Shown piece by piece: positions 57,904 through 64,000 of a DNA stretch of 64,000 nucleotides. Position 1 is the first letter of the stretch. Each line of letters opens with the position of its first letter. The translations under genes and the position numbers were made by a program. Under the pieces are notes generated by a model, which saw nothing but the letters and a program-made list of their open reading frames with translations, was not told where the DNA came from and made no database searches. The DNA is taken from NCBI GenBank assembly GCA_033239525.1, contig BSYO01000014.1, positions 10,586,021 through 10,650,020 of the forward strand. Reading direction: 5' to 3'. The stretch comes from Nepenthes gracilis (taxonomy: Eukaryota; Streptophyta; Magnoliopsida; Caryophyllales; Nepenthaceae).

Positions 57904-59202
57904 TCATGACCTTGAGCCTGACGATGGAGGATTAAAAACGGTAATCTCCTGGTTAGGATCTGTAGAGGCCTTTGCAGCTAACTCCTCTAGCAACTCCACA
58001 GTAAGGCCAACTGCCTCAGCAGGGTCCCTGACGGTAGACTCCTCCATCAACTCAATGCTGATGCCAACCACCTCTAAGGGATCTCTGGCGGTCGGCACCT
58101 CAGGCGCCTCCTGGAGCTCTTCGGCAGCAGGCTCCTCAGGCAATTCAACGGCCTAGGCAATGGGAAGCTCTCCAGGCACCTCTAGGAGCTCTCTGGCAGC
58201 TGGCTCCTCAAGCAACTAAGCATCCTACACAGCTAGATGCTCCGTAGGTAATTCCAACAATACCGCCAGGTGTTCCGGCTGCGGTAGAGCAAGAACAATG
58301 CTACTCGCAGTAGAGCACAGCCTGTCCTTATATGCCTTCACAGCAGTCTCAACACCGCCTGTACCAGAGCGACCACCAGTTCCAGTGAACCGGCTAGCCA
58401 TGACGTGGTCCAGCTTTTTGGATGAAGAAGAAGGCATTACCGTTGCCGCCTTCTTTTGCTTTAGACTTCTGGAAGTTTCTTTGGTGGAAGGAGCGTCGGT
58501 AGACTCAATCGTGACGGCGCCAGCCTTCCTCTTTTGAGGAGGAACCCTCATCTTCTGGACTAGAGGAGGTCCCCTACGAGCTTTAGTGGTTTCCTCCTTG
58601 GAAACCAAATGTTTCCTCCTAAACTTGTCAAGGTATTTCCTCATCAGTGCCAGTAGTGGCTCCACGGCCTCCACCTCAACCTCCTCGGGTGACCCGGTGG
58701 AAAAACTGGGGACCCTACCCCAATCCCAGGACAAAGGCCATGAGTCTCCAACACACACGTAGAAGTAATGATCCTTCCAATGCTTCAGCGAGTCATAGAT
58801 GGCTTTGTTGACAAGAAAGTCTCTTGGGGGATAGAGAGATCCAGTTCCCACTCTGGGTGAACCAAAATATCACCGTGATCACCTCTTCGTCAGCGACCGT
58901 GAATGATGGCCGAGGAAGATGCACAACGTGCAGAGGTATCACACGACAATAGCATGGAGCCGTGTGATGGGAGCCCTAAGCGCGGCGAAAATGTCCAGCA
59001 ACTCTTCCGGAATGGGGATGCGAAGCCCACTTCTCAGATGAGCCTCGTATATAGTGATGCAACCCTTATGAGGGGAGCACGACCTATCCTTTCCTCTGGG
59101 CATCTGGAAGACGATATGCTTAGGGATGTTGCACTCAATGTACAACTCTTTCACTTCACTGGCCTTGATCACTAAAGTGATCTGAGTTATAGAAGATGCC
59201 AT
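57904..59202 (-). pseudogene. Antisense ORF of the Tat element with a 'putative gypsy type transposon' (PF04195-like) domain
   Basis: Reading the minus strand from 59202: KEL YIECNIPKH and RSCSPHKGCITIYEAHLRSG, LRIPIPEELLDIF (59202-58939), then, after a frameshift zone, AIYDSLKHWKDHYFYVCVGD, SWPLSWDWGRVP (58800-58700), then LLALMRKYLDKFRRKHL and a basic region with KKRKAGAV-type sequence (58600-58500). 58143-57904 is acidic and repetitive (LPEEPAAEELQEAPE and ELMEESTVRD, TVELLEELAA). The phrase order (E.H..GLR.P.P..., then .HWK..FF.V) is that of PF04195, a domain of antisense or extra ORFs in plant gypsy elements. It is split into at least three frames here. The function is unknown. Confidence 0.65.
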
Positions 59203-59500
59203 GGGAATGGAAGTAGGAAGGAATCATAATACTTAGAATATTTTTCAGGAAGAAAGCGTGGAAATTTTGAAATGAAACGGACGGAATATTTAAAGGTTTG
59301 CAAACGTTGGAGAAGGGCTGTGCATCGAAAAGGCATACCCATCATTATTGACACGTGTCACTTTCGAAAAGGGTGCAGTTAAATCAGATCCTCTTGCACA
59401 TTAATTACCGAGATTGTAAATTTACTGTATGCAAACACGTGGCTAACATTTTAACTGACAGTTTGACGATATAATGGCACGTCGTTTTAATTCCCATAAG

Positions 59501-59825
59501 TTCTCTGGATTCTAGCCTTGGAGGTCAACGAATCCGGTTGGCATTTCCTTCAACAAGTTTTCTGGATTCCAGCCTTAGTCGTCAACGAATCCGGTCAACA
59601 TTTCCTTTAGCAGGTTCTTTAGATTCTAACCTTGACTGTTAACGAATCCGGTCAACACTTTCTTCACTAGTTCTCCATATTCTAGTTTAGACGGTCAATG
59701 AATCCGGTCAACGCTTCCTTCACCAGTTCTCCAAATTTTGGCCTAGACGGTCAACGAATTTGGTCAACGTTTCTCTTCAGCCAGTTCTCCAGATCTTGAC
59801 TTAGTAGTCAACAACTCTAAGCAAC
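59501..59825. repeat. Tandem repeat, about six units of 56-58 bp, near the Tat element 3' LTR
   Basis: Units start at 59501, 59558, 59615, 59671, 59727 and 59785 with TTCTCYRGATTCTAGCCTTG-like sequence, followed by GTCAACGAATCCGGTCAAC. The last unit is partial. Neighbouring units are about 75-85% alike. Confidence 0.85.
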
Positions 59826-59929
59826 TTGATCGACAGACCAAGAGTCATTTCTAGCTTCCTCACCAAGGTGTCCCAATTAAGTGCGTTTCATCGTAAACAT
59901 GCTAGAGGTCGGAGTCCCAAACCAACAGC

Positions 59930-59941
59930 ATAGGGGGCTAG
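59930..59941 (+). other. Tat element polypurine tract
   Basis: ATAGGGGGCTAG immediately precedes the 3' LTR, the expected second-strand priming site. Confidence 0.65.
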
Positions 59942-60912
59942 CGATAGGTACACTAATAACGGGCTGACCCACAAAGGAGAAATGACCTAGATCCATAAGG
60001 TCCCATTTATGCCTGAATGGTTATAACCAGCCGTTGACTGGACAAAAGGTTAATGAGCCAATAAAAACCCAAGAGAAGGACGGACTACTTGGGCCCAAGA
60101 CGATCAATGCTTCCGTTGACTAGAAGCGTGATCAGAAGACAGGCGGAGGACCAGGACTCACGCAGCCCAATCCAAGATTGGCCCACCTGTCTGTCCTCAA
60201 GCCACAACGGTATTCTTCCCAAATTACGTGCTCTCCACAGAAGGCAACCACCATTGTAACGGTTGCTTCCAGAGTCAATGGGCATCCCTGAAGGAAGGCG
60301 CCAGAATCCTTTCCCTATCTACTAGAAACCCTAACAATTATAAAACTTAGAAGGAAAATAATCAATCCAACGACCACTACAACCATAAAGGCTACACACC
60401 AGAAAAGGCAACGGCTCCAATAGAGCGCGGGTATCAAGCCCTTCTATATAAGGAAGGTAGCCCGGTACGATAGCTATAAAAGGCCATGGAGTTTTCACTC
60501 CTTAGGTACGTTCTCACTTGCTTGCAAAAGCCTTCTCTTACAAAGCTCTCATACTTTTAGTACTCGTGCACATTTATGCTTTCTCTCTCTACTACTACGT
60601 TCCTAGCGAACTCAATACTTAAAAAGCTTACTCCTCACGAGCAACCAAAGCCTCTCTACTTATGAGAGCAATCTCACTCCCACAAACACTCTCCGCATTC
60701 ATGCCGCATCTCATGGCATTCACCTTCAACCTTTGAAGGCTATTATTGACTTGAGCGTCGGAGAGTTTTTGGTGGGACAACATCCCGCCAATACCTGACC
60801 GCTTGTTCGTAGTTGTGTTGTATTGTGTAGGATCCAAACTTAGTGGATGGAGCCAAATTCACACGAACGATTTGATCCGAATCTGCTCAAAACTTGGATC
60901 CATGATGCATTA
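59942..60912 (+). repeat. Tat element 3' LTR
   Basis: CGATAGGTACACTAATAACG to GATGCATTA, 971 bp; TATA box at 60475. Followed by the AGAGT target duplication. Confidence 0.9.
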
Positions 60913-60917
60913 AGAGT

Positions 60918-62621
60918 GTTCCTTATTTCAAGTTTTAGATTTAAAAAAAATATTTGTGTGAAGATATATTTTAATATGTATATAAAATTTAAATTATAAT
61001 TCGAATAAATTTAGATTGAATTATTAAATATTCTATTCGAATTCTACACATTACAACGTCAAATAAAAGTTTAAAAAATACGTAATTTACTCTTCAATAT
61101 ATCATTCAATGTTTAAATCAATAACTTATTTTAAATATAGAAAGCAGGAGAAATTATGAAGATATGAAAGAAAGGGATGGAGGATTCGGCTTCATAATAT
61201 GTGGAAGGGCAAGTGTTTGGAAGGCTTTTGCTTTGTTATTAATTTTTGGCTTCTCTCTCATTTTTTAGGGAAATTGGATATATTTATAGGTATATTATTA
61301 GTTGATACTGATTTTTTAAAGATGAGTAATAAATAACAATTTGAATGGTTTTATTAGTTAAGAATTGAATAATTCAATCATCTTTTATATGTGCTTTGCA
61401 TGGGAAGTTTTATGGAAACAGTTCAATAGATAATATTGCTGAGCAATGGGCTTTAGTTAGGTAATCATCGCCTATGTTAATTATAAAATATATTAACTGT
61501 CTACTTAATATAACTATTTGGCTAAAATAATGATTCCATTTGATTAACCACTTGGTCAGATTAATCATTCAATTTATTTTTTAGATATCTAGCCATTTGA
61601 TCCTACAATTCAATCTTTTTTGTATCCTTTTAGTCTCTTAATCACTCAATTATTCTTCGAATTTCAAATATTTTTTGTCAATGCAAGATTTTATTCTTCA
61701 AACTTGAGCCTAATGAGTTGATTGATGCTTTCTTCTTTACGGACTTAATGTTTATGGGCTCATTATTTAATCAATCCGGTTAACCCTATTTAAATTTTAG
61801 CCAATATATTTGAATATAAAATTACTCTTTGACATTTATCTCATTGTTTAACTTTTTAAACCAGTCAATTATTTTAACATAATTATAAATGGTTACCAAA
61901 ATCTCCAACCATTATTTATGAGCAACTATAAAGCTAATTAGAATATGTAGAAACCGTGTTATAGAACCTTATCTTAGAAATGTTGATAAAAATAGTGTTT
62001 AGAGGTAGTAAAATCTATTCTTATGATTCAAAATTTTATCAAATACACACAAATTAATAAAAAAATTTATATATTAGTCATCATCGACCACCGAACATAT
62101 GCACATAAAATAATTTAAATGCAGTAAAATAATAACACAAGATTTGGTTATAAAGCAAAATTCTATAATCACGAGTTTTGAAAAATTTTTCTGGAGAATT
62201 AATTGCTAAATTAATAAACTCACTCTACTGAGAAGTGTCAACCTATAAACCAACTAACAGACTTACTATTCCTAACTGATTGACTTCGAACAGTTAACTA
62301 TTTTAGACTTATTTAAATTTATACCGTCATAGTTACCTTAATACCAATAATTTCTCTCGGTAGATCTCCAAATCACAAACTCTCCAAATCAACTTGGACA
62401 TCCAATCTCTATTCTCCCCGGAGTAATATAACCCCAACGCTCTTTGGAATAAGGTTAGTGGAGAGAACTCTCCAAGCTTTTGGTCAATATAATTTTCAAG
62501 TTGTAGTAATGGCTGGAGAACCACAAACGTATAACGAGATTGAGCATGCAGGTTTGCTTATTTGAAGCATTTTATCATCAAACAGATCAAAACGCGGAGT
62601 TCCGATCTTCTTCCGCTAGGG
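60918..62621. other. AT-rich intergenic region downstream of the PERK gene
   Basis: No gene supported. 61480-61760 repeats short phrases around GATTAATCATTCAATT and CTTGGTCAG. The last about 100 bp would be the 3' untranslated region of the minus-strand kinase gene. Confidence 0.5.
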
Positions 62622-63725
62622 TTATGGGGAACGAACGGGGCTGCTCTGTACTACAGCATTTTTCCTGGCATCCAATTCTTTGGAAGAGTCGCTGGAGGTA
62701 GAAGGGTGGAGGCCATATTCGCTGGTGTCGCCGTCGTACAAGCCGCTGCCCCATTCTTGAGATCCCGATGCCGCCTGCCGAAATTCGTTCAGCTTCCATC
62801 TGTTTGCGGTGGCATCATCGTTGGAGTTGCCGTCCGAGGAGCTAGACGCAGTGCTTTTGCCTGGCCTTCCTCCTTCATTTAAGTCATCCAATGGTACGTC
62901 CCCTTCAAGTGCCCGTGCAATCTGTCATTGAGTTCAAAATTGGTGGTTAGTTTAACAACCAGTTGAGTCTTAACACATTTGTATTATGAATATATTGACT
63001 TAATAGTTTAGTATATTATTAAATATTACGTAATGTCTCCTTCCATTTCGGAATTTTAATTGATTCAAAAGATTTACTTTTAGAAATGAAGTCAATTAAT
63101 GGCATCAGCAGTGTCACTACACCTGGCTCATTTTGAGGCGTCTGCAGGCGAAATGACGAGTGCAAGCAGCGGCGCAACCCACCATGCGCACCATTTCTGT
63201 TGGGTCGTAGTTCCCCTTGAGCCTTGAATCGACCAGCTCATCGAAATTTCCATCTTCTAGTGTCTTTGTGAGAAGTGGTATTGTCTGTTAAATTTCATTA
63301 TTTCTATTATATATATATATATATAACTTCATTAGTAGCATTAGCAAACGTAGATGACACCAAAATTAAAAGAAAATGCTCCGTTTAATACGTACTGATT
63401 TTGCTATCATCATCTTAAATAAGAAGTTTTGGCATCCTCCCACCGAAAATATTATGTGTTTAATATCATAATAATGAATTACCTTGACCTCTGAAATTGA
63501 TATATTTTGCCATGTAAAAAAATAGCTTTTATTTACATAATAATAATAATAATAATAAAGGAGGAAAATTTATGTACCCAGTCAACCAAGCTATCTTCCG
63601 TATCAGACAAGTTTGGATCAGCTGGTCGACGGCCGGTTATCAGTTCCAATAGCACGACTCCGTACGAGAAAACATCTGATTTCTCTGTTATATTGCCGCG
63701 AGCAGCGTGCTCTGGCGCCGAATAC
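62622..63725 (-). CDS. Proline-rich receptor-like protein kinase (PERK family), last three exons
   Basis: Three exons join in frame on the minus strand. Exon 63725-63578 encodes kinase subdomains [48 protein letters not shown]. Exon 63284-63123 encodes [53 protein letters not shown] (subdomain XI, with RH.A.RRPKMSQ altered to RRLKMSQ). Exon 62921-62622 encodes [20 protein letters not shown], a Ser/Asp-rich stretch, then [18 protein letters not shown] and SEYGLHPS, ending at TAA. Acceptors TGCAG, TAACAG and GACAG and donors GTACAT and GTGTAG all fit; the two internal junctions are phase 0. The C-terminal FR..A..SQE...SEYG pattern is typical of PERKs, plasma-membrane Ser/Thr kinases with a Pro-rich wall-facing domain. 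The activation loop, ATP site, membrane segment and extracellular domain lie to the right of the window. The usual YLAPEYA reads YSAPEHA. The subfamily member cannot be named. Confidence 0.9.
63539..63560. repeat. (TAA)n microsatellite in a PERK intron
   Basis: About seven trinucleotide units just downstream (in gene sense) of the 63725-63578 exon. Confidence 0.9.
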
Positions 63726-63755
63726 CTGCATTTACGTGTCGGCATTTTTAAGATT

Positions 63756-63778
63756 TATAATAATAATAATAATAATAA
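63756..63778. repeat. (TAA)n microsatellite in the preceding PERK intron
   Basis: A second array of the same unit, about 30 bp upstream of the same exon. Confidence 0.9.
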
Positions 63779-63825
63779 ACTCACTCTGTAAAAAATTTAA
63801 GGTATTATCTGATTTTAAAATTGTA

Positions 63826-63828
<3 letters not shown>

Positions 63829-63856
<28 letters not shown>
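63829..63856. repeat. (TA)n microsatellite in a PERK intron
   Basis: Uninterrupted TA run, seen directly; a shorter one lies at 63308-63325. Confidence 0.9.
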
Positions 63857-64000
63857 CAATCGTCTCCCTGCACTGAACAGTAAGGTATAATTTAAAGTCT
63901 TTATTAGGTTCCAAACGTTTAAAGTTCGGTCACAAATTTAAGAACTAATCTGTTCAAGGATTGTTTTCCAATACTTTATTTAAATTTGTGAGCAGATAAT

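Larger units (their letters stand above)
49955..60912 (+). mobile_element. Tat-lineage Ty3/gypsy retrotransposon with antisense coding-like region
   Basis: The element is 10,958 bp, bounded by LTRs 49955-50931 and 59942-60912 and by a perfect target duplication AGAGT (49950-49954 and 60913-60917). Inside, in order: primer site, gag, protease, RT, RNase H, a second RNase H of the archaeal/plant type, integrase, a 3-kb tail with two tandem arrays and antisense coding-like sequence, a polypurine tract (TAGGGGGC) and the 3' LTR. The second RNase H and long 3' tail are hallmarks of the Tat group (Ogre/Retand-like). All domains carry stops or frameshifts, so this copy is defective. The LTRs differ visibly, so it is not recent. 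Confidence 0.9.

Noticed and set aside
57833..58537. Plus-strand frames of 79-107 codons opposite the antisense ORF
   Set aside because: Their Ser/Thr/Ala-rich translations are shadows of the acidic and basic repeats on the minus strand, which has the recognisable domain and coiled coil.
62562..62882. 106-codon plus-strand frame opposite the PERK last exon
   Set aside because: It is the shadow of a real exon with splice sites and family motifs on the minus strand.

Overview
The window is nuclear DNA from a flowering plant, probably a eudicot: it is AT-rich, full of LTR retrotransposons with tRNA-Met-type primer sites, and carries spliced exons of a PERK-type receptor kinase at its right edge. 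I cannot name the species. No bacterial, plasmid, CRISPR or rRNA features are visible. At least two thirds of the sequence is transposable element, mostly old copies with stops and frameshifts. Host coding sequence is confined to the PERK 3' exons (62.6-63.7 kb, minus strand), a plausible pair of 3' exons of an unidentified gene (6.19-6.58 kb, minus), and a possible disrupted exon near 44.1 kb.

Layout from left to right. 1-1383: 3' part of a Ty3/gypsy LTR ('family E'). 1.4-8.2 kb: AT-rich unassigned DNA with a small GC-rich island and the putative host exons. 8.2-13.1 kb: Ty1/copia element D (minus), next to a fragment of a related RT. 14.9-20.7 kb: short copia-derived element A (plus), split by a solo family-E LTR (17164-19760). 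22277-33335: gypsy element E (minus), with a small LTR element (26910-28306) in its gag-pol and a solo gypsy LTR (30478-32450) in its 5' LTR. 33.8-35.3 kb: decayed LINE (plus). 35.5-38.3 kb: element B, sister of A. 38.3-42.3 kb: truncated gypsy element H (minus). 42605-44038: solo copia LTR F with a perfect 5-bp target duplication. 44.7-49.4 kb: copia element C (plus), holding the longest open pol frames. 49955-60912: Tat-lineage gypsy element (plus) with a perfect target duplication, a second RNase H, two tandem-repeat arrays and antisense coding-like sequence between integrase and 3' LTR. 60.9-62.6 kb: AT-rich intergenic. 62.6-64 kb: PERK kinase 3' end.

The elements are layered. The family-E solo LTR is younger than element A: its insertion point in A can be read from the uninterrupted sister B, and it is flanked by GGGAG/GGGAA. 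The small LTR element and the solo LTR at 30.5 kb are younger than gypsy E. H abuts a broken element B LTR. The points most worth following are the antisense ORF module of the Tat element, the shared truncated structure of A and B (a gag/protease-only copia family), gene-like sequence shared just outside the two LTRs of copia C, and a GC-rich insert carried inside one family-E LTR.
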